Shown one piece after another: positions 7,135-16,189 of a stretch of DNA of 64,000 nt; the first letter of the stretch is position 1; every line of letters begins with the position of its first letter. The translations under genes and the position numbers were made by a program. The notes beneath the pieces were generated by a model, which was not told where the DNA came from, made no database searches, and worked only from the letters and a program-made list of their open reading frames with translations. The stretch lies in contig NZ_FPBO01000025.1 of assembly GCF_900116645.1 (NCBI RefSeq), positions 1 to 64,000 on the forward strand, written 5' to 3'. Source of the stretch: Pseudoduganella namucuonensis. GTDB lineage: Bacteria > Pseudomonadota > Gammaproteobacteria > Burkholderiales > Burkholderiaceae_D.

Positions 7135-9219
7135 ATGACCACCACCCACGTCCGCGCCGCCTGCCCGCACGACTGTCCCGACACCTGCGCCCTCATCGTC
7201 ACCGTCGAGGACGGCGTCGCCACCGAGGTCAAGGGCGACCCCGGCCATCCCACCACCGCCGGCGTGCTGTGCACCAAGGTCGCGCGCTACGCCGAGCGCA
7301 CCTACCACCCGGACCGGCTGCTGTACCCGCTGCGCCGCGTCGGCCCGAAGGGCGAGGGGAAATTCGAGCGCATCGGCTGGGACGAGGCGCTGGACGCCAT
7401 CGCCGCCAGGCTGAAGCCGATCGCCGCGCGCGCGCCGGAGGCCATCCTGCCGTACAGCTATTGCGGCACCATGGGGCTGGTGCAGGGCGAATCCATGTCC
7501 AGCCGCTTCTTCCACAAGCTGGGCGCCTCGCTGCTGGACCGCACCATCTGCGCCTCCGCCGGCGCCACCGGCTACAAGTACACGGTGGGCGCCTCGGTCG
7601 GCACCGACATGGAGCAGTTCCAGCACGCCAAGCTGATATTGATCTGGGGCGGCAACCCGATCGCCTCCAACCTGCATTTCTGGACCCGCGCGCAGGCCGC
7701 CAAGCGCAACGGCGCGAAGCTGATCGCCATCGACCCCTACCGCTCCCTGACGGCCGAGAAGTGCCACCAGCACATCGCCCTGCTGCCGGGTACGGACGCG
7801 GCGCTGGCGCTGGGCATGATGCACGTGCTGATCGCCGAGGACCTGCTGGACCACGACTACATCGCGCAATACACGCAGGGCTTCGAGCAATTGAAGGGGC
7901 GCGCCGCCGAGTGGACGCCGGAGCGCGTGGCCGAGACCTGCGGCATCACGGTGGCGGAGGTGGTGGAGCTGGCGCGCCTGTACGGCCGCATGGCGCGGGA
8001 CGGCGAGCCGGTCGCCATCCGCGCCAACTACGGCGTGCAGCGCGTGCGCGGCGGCGGCATGGCGGTGCGCAACATCGCCTGCCTGCCGGCGCTGGTGGGC
8101 GCCTGGCGCCACCCGGCGGGCGGGATGCAGCTGTCGTCGTCCGGCTCGTTCCCGACCAACAAGCCCGCGCTGCAGCGCCCGGACCTGCTGCCCGACGCCG
8201 GCAAGCCGCCGCGCACCATCAACATGAGCACCATCGGCGACGACCTGCTGCGCGCCGCCTCGCCCGAATTCGGGCCGCAAGTGGAGGCGGTCATCGTGTA
8301 CAACGCCAACCCGCTGGCGATCGCGCCGGACTCCTCGAAAGTGGCGGCCGGCTTCGCCCGCGAGGACCTGTTCACGGTGGTGCTGGAGCACTTCCAGACC
8401 GACACCGCGGACTACGCCGACATCGTGTTGCCGGCCACCACCCAGCTGGAACACGTGGACACGCACACCTCCTATGGCCATTTGTACATGATGGCCAACA
8501 ACGCCGCCATCGCGCCCATGGGCGAGGCCAAGGCCAACACCGAGATCTTCCGCCTGCTGGCCGCGCGCATGGGCATGGACGACCCGTGCTTCCGCGAGAG
8601 CGACGACGAACTGGCGGCGCAGGCCTTCGACAAGCGCGACGCGCGCGCCGTCCATTTCGACTGGGAGGCGCTCAAGCAAAAGGGCTGGCAGCGGCTGGAC
8701 ATGCCGGACGCGCCGTTCGCGCGGGGCGGCTTCCCCACGCCGTCCGGCAAGTGCGAGTTCTATTCGGAGCGCATGCTGGCCGACGGCCTGGATCCGCTGC
8801 CGGCCTACATCGCGCCGTACGAGTCGCGCGCCAGCAATCCGGAACTGGCGGCGAAGTACCCGCTGGCGATGATCTCGCCGCCGGCCCGCAACTTCCTGAA
8901 CTCCAGTTTTGTCAATGTGACCAGCCTGCGCGCCACCGAGGGCGAGCCGCACCTCGATATCCACCCCGGGGACGGCGCCGCGCGCGGCATCGCCGACGGC
9001 GACATGGTGCGCATATACAACGATCGCGGTTCCTTCGTCTGCAAGGCCCGCGTAACGGATAAGGCCAGGCGGGGACTGGTGGTCGGCCTTTCCGTGTGGT
9101 GGAAAAAGCTGGCCGGGGATGGCAAGAACGCCAACGAGGTCACCAGCCAGCGGCTCACCGATATGGGCCGCGCGCCGACTTTTTACGATACACTGGTTCA
9201 GGTGGAGAAAGCCGCTTGA
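7135..9219 (+). CDS. Molybdopterin-dependent oxidoreductase (DMSO reductase superfamily) with N-terminal 4Fe-4S site
   Basis: The 694-residue protein starts with a four-cysteine iron-sulfur motif (Cys10, Cys14, Cys18, Cys46), followed by LYPLRRVGPKGEGKFERIGW typical of molybdopterin-guanine-dinucleotide enzymes. A C-terminal molydop-binding domain has LDIHPGDGAARGIADGDMV. There is no twin-arginine signal, so it is probably cytoplasmic, like the formate-dehydrogenase-like YyaE group. The residue after DRTICASAG does not show the Cys or selenocysteine ligand of true formate dehydrogenases in an obvious way. The redox partner and substrate are unknown. The lipoprotein gene starts nine bases downstream, suggesting cotranscription. 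Confidence 0.88.
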   Translation: MTTTHVRAACPHDCPDTCALIVTVEDGVATEVKGDPGHPTTAGVLCTKVARYAERTYHPDRLLYPLRRVGPKGEGKFERIGWDEALDAIAARLKPIAARAPEAILPYSYCGTMGLVQGESMSSRFFHKLGASLLDRTICASAGATGYKYTVGASVGTDMEQFQHAKLILIWGGNPIASNLHFWTRAQAAKRNGAKLIAIDPYRSLTAEKCHQHIALLPGTDAALALGMMHVLIAEDLLDHDYIAQYTQGFEQLKGRAAEWTPERVAETCGITVAEVVELARLYGRMARDGEPVAIRANYGVQRVRGGGMAVRNIACLPALVGAWRHPAGGMQLSSSGSFPTNKPALQRPDLLPDAGKPPRTINMSTIGDDLLRAASPEFGPQVEAVIVYNANPLAIAPDSSKVAAGFAREDLFTVVLEHFQTDTADYADIVLPATTQLEHVDTHTSYGHLYMMANNAAIAPMGEAKANTEIFRLLAARMGMDDPCFRESDDELAAQAFDKRDARAVHFDWEALKQKGWQRLDMPDAPFARGGFPTPSGKCEFYSERMLADGLDPLPAYIAPYESRASNPELAAKYPLAMISPPARNFLNSSFVNVTSLRATEGEPHLDIHPGDGAARGIADGDMVRIYNDRGSFVCKARVTDKARRGLVVGLSVWWKKLAGDGKNANEVTSQRLTDMGRAPTFYDTLVQVEKAA

Positions 9220-9228
9220 AGGTGAAAA

Positions 9229-10356
9229 ATGCGCAAGTTTGTCAGTCAATTACGGCGCGCCAGGTTCTGGCTGGCGGCATGTGCTTGCGCGGCGATGCTG
9301 GCGGGTTGTGCGCAATTCAAGTATTACTTCCAGGCGGCGCAAGGCCAGTACGCCCTGTGGTCCGACGCCCGCCCGATTGAGGATTGGCTGGGCGACCCCG
9401 GCACCGATCCCAATCTCAAGGCGCGCCTGGAAAAGGCGCTGCTGATACGCCGCTTCGCCGTCAAGGAACTCGGCCTGCCGGACAACGCCAGCTACAAGAA
9501 CTACGCCGCCCTCAAGCGCCCCTACGTGCTGTGGAACGTGGTGGCCACGCCGGAGCTGTCGCTGCGGCCGATCCAGTGGTGCTTCCCCATCGCGGGCTGC
9601 GTCAGCTACCGCGGCTACTACAGCAAGGAGGACGCCACCGCCTACGCCGACGAGCTGCGCGCCGAGGGCAGCGACGTGCAGGTGGGCGGCGTGCCGGCCT
9701 ACTCCACGCTGGGCTGGTTCAGCGACCCGCTGCTGTCCTCCTTCATCCATTACTCCGACGTCGAACTGGCGCGCATGGTGTTCCACGAGCTGGCGCACCA
9801 GGTGGTCTACATGCAGGGCGATTCGCGCTTCAACGAGGCCTTCGCCACTGCGGTGGAGGAGGCGGGCGTGAACAAGTGGCTGGAAATCTACGGCAACGAG
9901 GCCATGCGCGAGGGCTATCTGCGCTACAGCGCGCGGCGCCAGGACTTCCTGGGCCTGCTGGTCAAGCACCGCCAGCTGCTGGCCGAGAACTACGCGCGCA
10001 AGGTCAGCGACAAAAGGAAGCGCGAGGAGAAGGCGCGCATCTTCGCCTCGCTGAAGGCCGAGTACCACGCGCTGCGCAACGGCGCCTGGGGCGGCTACGC
10101 GGGCTACGACCGCTTCTTCTCCGAATCGTTGAACAATGCCCACCTGGCCTCGGTGGCGACCTATAATGACTTTCTGCCCGGCTTCCGCGCCTTGTTGGCG
10201 CAACACAAAACCTTCCCGCAGTTTTATGCTGCGGTGCAAGGCATGGCCAATCTGACGCTGGCCGAGCGGCAGGCGCGGCTTCACCAGCTGGGTCAGCCCC
10301 CGGCGCCGGCGCCCGACACGGTGGCTACGCAATCGGTAGTTTCGCCCGTCCAGTAA
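9229..10356 (+). CDS. Lipoprotein zinc aminopeptidase (predicted aminopeptidase family, PF10023-like)
   Basis: The 375-residue product begins with a lipoprotein signal ending LAGC (Cys27), so the mature protein should be lipid-anchored. A zinc-peptidase motif HELAHQ lies at residues 186-191, followed by a downstream acidic stretch FNEAFATAVEEAG that supplies the third ligand. The family is annotated as a predicted aminopeptidase; activity is inferred from this annotation and the motif. The C-terminal end is Pro/Ala/Thr-rich. It follows the molybdopterin oxidoreductase with a nine-base gap. Confidence 0.85.
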   Translation: MRKFVSQLRRARFWLAACACAAMLAGCAQFKYYFQAAQGQYALWSDARPIEDWLGDPGTDPNLKARLEKALLIRRFAVKELGLPDNASYKNYAALKRPYVLWNVVATPELSLRPIQWCFPIAGCVSYRGYYSKEDATAYADELRAEGSDVQVGGVPAYSTLGWFSDPLLSSFIHYSDVELARMVFHELAHQVVYMQGDSRFNEAFATAVEEAGVNKWLEIYGNEAMREGYLRYSARRQDFLGLLVKHRQLLAENYARKVSDKRKREEKARIFASLKAEYHALRNGAWGGYAGYDRFFSESLNNAHLASVATYNDFLPGFRALLAQHKTFPQFYAAVQGMANLTLAERQARLHQLGQPPAPAPDTVATQSVVSPVQ

Positions 10357-10468
10357 TTGCTGCGTCGCAGCATCGACAGCGTGGTTTTTGCCACAGAGGT
10401 GACGTTCTAAAATAGCAAAATATCTTGCATACTCTGCCACAGCCCGATAGCATCTAAGTTAATTTTCT

Positions 10469-10501
10469 GTACGAGCGTACTATTTTTTGCCACCATAAAA
10501 T
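10469..10501 (+). promoter_or_regulatory. Candidate promoter/operator of the fadD pair
   Basis: A GTACGAGCGTAC imperfect palindrome (10469-10480) lies just upstream of a TAAAAT (10496-10501) that could be the -10 element of fadD. The position would suit a repressor site. I could not assign a regulator, and the -35 is poor. Confidence 0.25.
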
Positions 10502-10525
10502 ACTACTAGAGAGACGAGGCACAGG

Positions 10526-12223
10526 ATGGACAAGATTTGGCTGCAGTCATATCCGCCGGGCATGCCGACGGAGATCGATCCGACCCAGTACCGGTCGCTG
10601 GTGCATCTGCTGGAGGAGTCGTTCCAGAAGTACGCGCAACGCAACGCCTATGTCTGCATGGGCAAGTACCTCACCTACGCCGAACTGGACGCGTATTCCC
10701 GCCGCCTCGGCGCCTGGCTGCAGGGGCGCGGCCTCAAGAAGGGCGGCCGCGTGGCCGTGATGATGCCCAACGTGCTGCAGTACCCGGTCGCCATCGCGGC
10801 CATCCTGCGCGCCGGTTACACCGTGGTCAACGTCAATCCCCTGTACACGCCGCGCGAGCTGGAGCACCAGCTGAACGACTCCGGCGCCGAAGCCATCGTC
10901 ATCCTGGAAAACTTCGCCACCACGCTGGAGCAGGTGCTGCCGCGCACCAAGGTCAAGCACATCGTCGTCGCCAGCATGGGCGAGATGCTGGGCGGCGCCA
11001 AGGGCATGCTGGTCAACTTCGTGGTCCGCAACGTCAAGAAAATGGTGCCGGCCTTCTCGCTGCCGAACGCGGTGCGCTTCAAGGCCGCGCTGTCCGAGGG
11101 CGGCTCGCTGAAGCTGACGCCGGTGGAGCTGCAGGCGTCCGACATCGCCTTCCTGCAGTACACGGGCGGCACCACGGGCGTCTCCAAGGGCGCCACGCTC
11201 ACGCACCGCAACATCGTCGCCAACCTGCTGCAGAACGAGGCCTGGGCGCAGCCCGGCCTGGTCAAGCCGCCGCAGGTCGAGCAGTTGACCATCGTGTGCG
11301 CGCTGCCGCTGTACCACATCTTCGCGCTGACGGCCTGCGCCATGTGGGGCATGCGCATGGGCGCGCTCAACATCCTGATCCCCAACCCGCGCGACATCGG
11401 CGGCTTCATCAAGGAGCTGGGCAACTACAAGTTCAACATGCTGCCGGCCGTGAACACGCTGTACAACGCGCTGCTGAACCATCCCGATTTCGGCAAGCTG
11501 GACTTCTCCGGCCTGAAGCTGGCCAACGGCGGCGGCATGGCGGTGCAGCAGGCCGTCAACGACAAGTGGCTGAAGGCCACCGGTGTGCCCATCATCGAGG
11601 GCTACGGCCTGTCCGAGACCTCGCCGACGGCCACCTGCAACCGCGGCGACAGCACCGAGTTCACCGGCACCATCGGCCTGCCGGTGCCGTCGACCGACAT
11701 CGTCATCCTGGACGACGACGGCAAGGAGGTGCCGCTGGGCCAGCCGGGCGAGATCGCCATCCGCGGCCCGCAGGTGATGGCGGGCTACTGGAACCGTCCC
11801 GACGAAACCGCCAAGGTCATGACGCCGGACGGGTTCTTCAAGTCCGGCGACGTCGGCATCATGGACGCGCGCGGCTACGTCAAGATCGTCGACCGCAAGA
11901 AGGACATGGTGCTGGTGTCCGGCTTCAACGTCTATCCGAACGAGGTGGAAGGCGTGGTGGCCTCGCATCCGGGCGTGCTCGAATGCGCCTGCATCGGCGT
12001 GCCGGACGAGCATTCCGGCGAGGCGGTCAAGGTGTTCGTGGTGCGCAAGGACCCGAACCTGAGCGTGGACACGCTGATGGCCTACTGCAAGGAAAACCTG
12101 ACCGGCTACAAGAAGCCGAAGTACATCGAATTCCGTGACGAACTGCCCAAGACCAACGTCGGCAAGATCCTGCGCCGCGCGCTGCGCGACGAGCCGGCGG
12201 CGGAGAAAAAGCAGGCGGCGTGA
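10526..12223 (+). CDS. fadD: Long-chain fatty acid-CoA ligase, copy 1
   Basis: This 565-residue acyl-CoA synthetase activates long-chain fatty acids with ATP and CoA before beta-oxidation. The AMP-binding P-loop YTGGTTGVSKG is at about residues 212-222, followed by GYGLSETSP, the FadD linker DRKKDMVLVSGFNVYPNEVE and the C-terminal catalytic lysine region PKTNVGKILRR. Length matches FadD. Start ATG 10526 has GACGAGG upstream. A second ligase follows 48 bases later with the same domain layout and the same opening residues MDKIWL, as in the fadD1-fadD2 pairs of pseudomonads. Confidence 0.94.
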   Translation: MDKIWLQSYPPGMPTEIDPTQYRSLVHLLEESFQKYAQRNAYVCMGKYLTYAELDAYSRRLGAWLQGRGLKKGGRVAVMMPNVLQYPVAIAAILRAGYTVVNVNPLYTPRELEHQLNDSGAEAIVILENFATTLEQVLPRTKVKHIVVASMGEMLGGAKGMLVNFVVRNVKKMVPAFSLPNAVRFKAALSEGGSLKLTPVELQASDIAFLQYTGGTTGVSKGATLTHRNIVANLLQNEAWAQPGLVKPPQVEQLTIVCALPLYHIFALTACAMWGMRMGALNILIPNPRDIGGFIKELGNYKFNMLPAVNTLYNALLNHPDFGKLDFSGLKLANGGGMAVQQAVNDKWLKATGVPIIEGYGLSETSPTATCNRGDSTEFTGTIGLPVPSTDIVILDDDGKEVPLGQPGEIAIRGPQVMAGYWNRPDETAKVMTPDGFFKSGDVGIMDARGYVKIVDRKKDMVLVSGFNVYPNEVEGVVASHPGVLECACIGVPDEHSGEAVKVFVVRKDPNLSVDTLMAYCKENLTGYKKPKYIEFRDELPKTNVGKILRRALRDEPAAEKKQAA

Positions 12224-12271
12224 GTCCGTCCCCTGTTACGCGCAAAATTGATTAAACATACGAGGCTATAG

Positions 12272-13942
12272 ATGGACAAGATTTGGTTGAAATCCTACCC
12301 CCAGGGCGTCCCGGCGGAAATAGACAAGACGCGGTACAAGTCGGTGACGCATTTGCTGGAGGAGTCTTTCCAAAAATACGCCGACCGCAACGCCTACGTG
12401 TGCATGGACAAGTTCCTCACCTACCGCGAGGTGGACCAAATGTCCCGGCAACTGGGCGCCTGGCTGCAGTCCAAGGGCCTGGCCAAGGGCGCGCGCGTGG
12501 CGATCATGCTGCCGAACGTGCTGCAGTACCCGATCGCGATGGCCGGCATCATGCGCGCCGGCTACACGGTGGTCAACGTGAACCCGCTGTACACGCCGCG
12601 CGAACTGCTGCACCAGCTGAACGACTCCGGCGCCGAGGCCATCTTCGTGCTGGAGAACTTCGCCACCACGGTGGAGCAGGTGCTGGCGCAGACCAAGGTC
12701 AAGCACGTGGTGGTGGGCGCCATGGGCGACCTGCTGGGCGGCCTGAAGGGCGCGCTGGTCAACTTCGTGGTGCGCAACGTGAAGAAGATGGTGCCGGCGT
12801 ATTCGATCCCGTCGGCGGTGTCGTTCAAGAAGGTGCTGGCCGAGGGCGCGCGCCTGACGCTCAAGCCCGTCGAGCAGAAGCACGGCGACATCGCCTTCCT
12901 GCAATACACGGGCGGCACCACCGGCGTCTCCAAGGGCGCCGTGCTGCTGCACAGCAACGTCGTCTCCAACGTGCTGCAGAACGAGGCGTGGCTGCAGATG
13001 AAGCCGCAGGCCGAGCAGCCGGTGTTCGTGTGCGCGCTGCCGCTGTACCACATCTACTCGCTGACCATCAGTTGCTTCATGAGCATGCGCCTGGGCGGCC
13101 TGAACCTGCTGGTGCCGAACCCGCGCGACATCCCCGGCTTCGTCAAGGAGTTGGCCAAGTACAAGGTCACCGTGTTCCCGGCCGTGAACACCCTGTACAA
13201 CGCGCTGCTCAACAACGCCGAGTTCGCCAAGCTGGACTTCTCCAGCTACAAGATCTGCAACGGCGGCGGCATGGCCGTGCAGCAGGCGGTGGCGGACCGC
13301 TGGCTGAAGCTGACCGGCACCGCCATCATCGAGGGCTACGGCCTGTCCGAGACCTCGCCGGTGGCCACCGCCAACCGCGTCGACATCAAGGAATTCACCG
13401 GCACCATCGGCCTGCCGATCCCGTCGACCGAGATCGCCATCCTGGACGACGACGGCAATCCGGTGCCGTTCGGCCAGGCCGGCGAGATCGCCATCCGCGG
13501 CCCGCAGGTGATGGCCGGCTACTGGCAGCGTCCCGAGGAAACCGAGAAGACCATGACGCCGGACGGCTACTTCAAGACCGGCGACGTCGGCATCATGGAC
13601 GAGCGCGGCTTCACCCGCATCGTCGACCGCAAGAAGGACATGATCCTGGTGTCCGGCTTCAACGTGTATCCGAACGAGATCGAGGGCGTGATCGCCGGCC
13701 ACCCGGGCGTGCTGGAAGTGGCGTGCATCGGCGTGCCGGACAAGAATTCCGGCGAGGCGGTCAAGCTGTTCGTGGTGCGCAAGGACCCGAACCTGACGGC
13801 CGAGGCGATCCAGGAGTTCTGCAAGAACGAGCTGACCGCCTACAAGAAGCCGAAATACATCGAGTTCCGCGACGAGCTGCCGAAGACCAACGTCGGCAAG
13901 ATCCTGCGCCGCCAGCTGCGCGACGAAAAACAGGCCGCCTGA
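12272..13942 (+). CDS. fadD: Long-chain fatty acid-CoA ligase, copy 2
   Basis: A 556-residue FadD paralogue in tandem with copy 1. YTGGTTGVSKG is again at about residue 212, with GYGLSETSP, DRKKDMILVSGFNVYPNEIE and PKTNVGKILRRQLR near the end. The ribosome site is ACGAGG upstream of the ATG. The two proteins differ mostly in the region around residues 235-260 and at the extreme C-terminus, which may reflect different chain-length preference; that is inference. The stop codon overlaps the first base of a palindromic repeat that also forms the end of the convergent phoD gene. Confidence 0.94.
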   Translation: MDKIWLKSYPQGVPAEIDKTRYKSVTHLLEESFQKYADRNAYVCMDKFLTYREVDQMSRQLGAWLQSKGLAKGARVAIMLPNVLQYPIAMAGIMRAGYTVVNVNPLYTPRELLHQLNDSGAEAIFVLENFATTVEQVLAQTKVKHVVVGAMGDLLGGLKGALVNFVVRNVKKMVPAYSIPSAVSFKKVLAEGARLTLKPVEQKHGDIAFLQYTGGTTGVSKGAVLLHSNVVSNVLQNEAWLQMKPQAEQPVFVCALPLYHIYSLTISCFMSMRLGGLNLLVPNPRDIPGFVKELAKYKVTVFPAVNTLYNALLNNAEFAKLDFSSYKICNGGGMAVQQAVADRWLKLTGTAIIEGYGLSETSPVATANRVDIKEFTGTIGLPIPSTEIAILDDDGNPVPFGQAGEIAIRGPQVMAGYWQRPEETEKTMTPDGYFKTGDVGIMDERGFTRIVDRKKDMILVSGFNVYPNEIEGVIAGHPGVLEVACIGVPDKNSGEAVKLFVVRKDPNLTAEAIQEFCKNELTAYKKPKYIEFRDELPKTNVGKILRRQLRDEKQAA

Positions 13943-14009
13943 AAAAGGGGTCAGGTTCGCATTAGAAAAAGGGGTCGGGTTCGCGTTAATCGAACCTGAC
14001 CCCTTTTTT
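13942..14009. repeat. GGGGTCAGGTTCG palindromic repeat (two left arms, one right arm)
   Basis: Two direct copies of AAAAAGGGGTC(A/G)GGTTCG (13942-13959 and 13966-13983) face one inverted copy at 13991-14009. The first arm pairs perfectly over 18 bases with the inverted copy; the second has one mismatch. The same core recurs at 48361-48416. The element lies between convergent genes, begins in the stop codon of fadD copy 2 and contains the last codons and stop of the phosphatase gene. Its flanking A and T runs would make it a two-way terminator. Confidence 0.85.
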
Positions 14010-15656
14010 GCCATCGGCAACGGAAAACGAGGCGAGGGTGGCGATGCCGGTGGCGGGGTTGTGGACGTCGTCCAGGCCCTGGAACAGCACCGTGGCGCGC
14101 TCCGGGCGGATGTCGAACAGCATGTAGCCGCGCTTGTCGCTGCGGCCGTACTTCAGCTGCGCGTTCATGTCCACGTATTGCTGCGTGCGCGCCTGCGGCC
14201 GCGAGCTGGACGTCACCGAGGTGCCGCAGAACTCGGTGGCGATCAAGGGGTTGCCGGGGCCCACCGGGCGCCGCGCGTCGCGGCTCAGCTCGGCGGCGTA
14301 GAAGGTGTGCACGTCGCCCGACAGCACCAGCGGATTGCCGGCGCCGCTAGCTTGCAGCGCGTCGTACAGCTTTTGCCGCGCGGCCGGATAGCCGTCCCAG
14401 CCGTCGGTCCAGTAGCGGCCGTCCGCCGCGCGCGCCAGCGGCACCTGGCTGCTTTGCGCCATCAGCGTCTGTTGCGCCAGGATGTTCCAGCGCGCCTTCG
14501 ATTCCCTCAAGCCCCGCTCCAGCCATTGCTGCTGCTCCGCGCCCAGCATGGTGCGGCCGGCGTCGGCCAGCGCGGCGCAGTCGCGCCGGTAGACCGAGCT
14601 GGAACCGCCGCGCCCCACGGTGCAGGCCTGCGCCGAACGGTACTGGCGGTTGTCCAGCACGTGGAAGCGCGCCAGCCGTCCCCAGTCGTGGCGCTCGTAC
14701 ATGCGCAGGCCGCCGAAGCGTCCCGCCGAGCCGTTCAGGCGCACCGGCTGGTGCTCGTACCAGGCCTGGTACGCGGCGGCGCGGCGCGCGGCGAAGCCCT
14801 GGTCGAGACGCTCGTCGCGGTCGGCGGCGTAGTCGTTGGCCACCTCGTGGTCGTCCCAGGCCAGTATCCACGGCGCGGCGTGATGGGCGGCTTGCAGGTC
14901 GGCGTCGCTCTTGTACTGGGCGTAGCGGGCGCGGTACTGGGCCAGCGTGAAGCTTTCGTCCACGCGCACCGCGCGCGCCGGATGCCTCGACTGGTAGGGA
15001 CCCCACTCGTAGATGTAGTCGCCCAGGAAGGCCACCAGCTCCGGCGCGGCGGCGGCGATATGGCGGTGCGCTGCGTAGCTGCCGAACTCCCAGTGCTGGC
15101 AGGAGGCCACGGCCAGCTTCAACGCGGCGGGCATGGCGTCCAAGGCGGGCGCGGTGCGGGTGCGGCCGACGGGACTGACGGCGTCACCCAGCATGAAGCG
15201 GTACCAGTACCAGCGGCCCGGCGCCAGGCCGGTCACGTCCACGTGCACGCTGTGCGCCAGGTCCGGCGCGGCGGTGGCCGTGCCTTTGGCGGCGATGGCG
15301 CGGAAGGCCTCGTCCTCTGCCACCTCCCAGCGCACCGCCATTGCCACCGGCGGGGTGCTGGCGGCGTTCAGCGGGTCGTACAGGACGCGGGTCCAGATGA
15401 CGACGGCGTTGGGCAGCGGGGCGCCGGAGGCGACGCCCAGCGTGAAAGGGTAGGCGCCGCGAGTGCCGGCGCCGGCCGGCGGCCCGGCGCGGGAGACGCC
15501 TGCGGCGGCCGCTCCGGCCAGGGCGGCGACGCGCGCGCCGGCCAGCAGGAAGGCGCGGCGGGCGTCTGCACCGCGCGGGTCGGCCCGGCCGGAACCGGGG
15601 TGGTCGGCCGCGCCGGCGTCGCTCCGGCGCGGGTCCCCGTCGCCGCCGTCGGCCAT
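13986..15656 (-). CDS. phoD: PhoD-family alkaline phosphatase/phosphodiesterase, Tat-exported
   Basis: The protein has a twin-arginine signal (DARRAFLLAG followed by an Ala-rich hydrophobic segment) after an unusually long polar N-terminus of about 33 residues. The mature part shows the PhoD metal-site motifs VASCQHWEFG, FLGDYIYEWG, AWDDHEVANDYA and LSGDVHTFYAAEL. PhoD enzymes hydrolyse phosphodiesters and monoesters in the periplasm or outside, using Ca and Fe. I chose ATG 15656 because it follows the thioesterase stop by 16 bases and has GAAGG upstream; an earlier in-frame ATG would overlap that gene. The last seven residues (KKGVRFD) are encoded by an intergenic palindromic repeat. Confidence 0.88.
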   Translation of the reverse strand: MADGGDGDPRRSDAGAADHPGSGRADPRGADARRAFLLAGARVAALAGAAAAGVSRAGPPAGAGTRGAYPFTLGVASGAPLPNAVVIWTRVLYDPLNAASTPPVAMAVRWEVAEDEAFRAIAAKGTATAAPDLAHSVHVDVTGLAPGRWYWYRFMLGDAVSPVGRTRTAPALDAMPAALKLAVASCQHWEFGSYAAHRHIAAAAPELVAFLGDYIYEWGPYQSRHPARAVRVDESFTLAQYRARYAQYKSDADLQAAHHAAPWILAWDDHEVANDYAADRDERLDQGFAARRAAAYQAWYEHQPVRLNGSAGRFGGLRMYERHDWGRLARFHVLDNRQYRSAQACTVGRGGSSSVYRRDCAALADAGRTMLGAEQQQWLERGLRESKARWNILAQQTLMAQSSQVPLARAADGRYWTDGWDGYPAARQKLYDALQASGAGNPLVLSGDVHTFYAAELSRDARRPVGPGNPLIATEFCGTSVTSSSRPQARTQQYVDMNAQLKYGRSDKRGYMLFDIRPERATVLFQGLDDVHNPATGIATLASFSVADGKKGVRFD

Positions 15657-15672
15657 GCCTTCAGCCACGCGC

Positions 15673-16116
15673 TCAGCCGAGCAGCGATTCGATAGGCGGC
15701 ACCTTGCGCGGCTTGCGGTCCGAATCCGTCGCCACATAGGTCAGCGTGGCCTCGGTCACCTTCACGGTGCAGGCCTGCAGCCGGTTGCGTTCCGCGTACA
15801 CCTCCACGTTGACGGTGATCGAGGTGTTGCCGACCCGGACGATGTCGGCGTAAAACGACAGCAGGTCGCCCACGAACACCGGGTTCTTGAACACGAAGGA
15901 GTTCACCGAGATCGTGGCGACGCGGCCGTTGGCGCGGCGCGTGGCCGGCAGCGAGCCGGCGATGTCCACCTGGGACATGATCCAGCCGCCGAACACGTCG
16001 CCATAGACGTTGGCGTCGGACGGCGCCGGCATCATGCGCAGCTCGGGCATCTTTCCTGGCGGCAGGCCCTGGCGTTCGGCGCTGGCGTCTTTTTCCGTAT
16101 TTGTCGGGCTGGTCAT
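15673..16116 (-). CDS. Acyl-CoA thioesterase, YciA-like hotdog protein
   Basis: The 147-residue single-domain hotdog thioesterase has the family motif NVYGDVFGGWIMSQVDIAGS, with the catalytic Asp in SQVD, and a later NPVFVGDLLSFYADI stretch. YciA-type enzymes cleave a broad range of acyl-CoAs in the cytoplasm, which would fit with the two FadD ligases nearby. The stop is 16 bases before the phosphatase start, so the two genes may form an operon. It is divergent from the Atm1-type exporter. Confidence 0.9.
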   Translation of the reverse strand: MTSPTNTEKDASAERQGLPPGKMPELRMMPAPSDANVYGDVFGGWIMSQVDIAGSLPATRRANGRVATISVNSFVFKNPVFVGDLLSFYADIVRVGNTSITVNVEVYAERNRLQACTVKVTEATLTYVATDSDRKPRKVPPIESLLG

Positions 16117-16189
16117 CGTGGATTCTCGCTAAGGGCTACAATTGGGCAAAATCGCATTGTAATCCACGAACCACGGAAGCCCGTCCCCC

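Noticed and set aside
15657..15737. Upstream start for the PhoD gene at 15737
   Set aside because: It would overlap the thioesterase gene by 65 bases and adds a sequence with no signal-peptide character.
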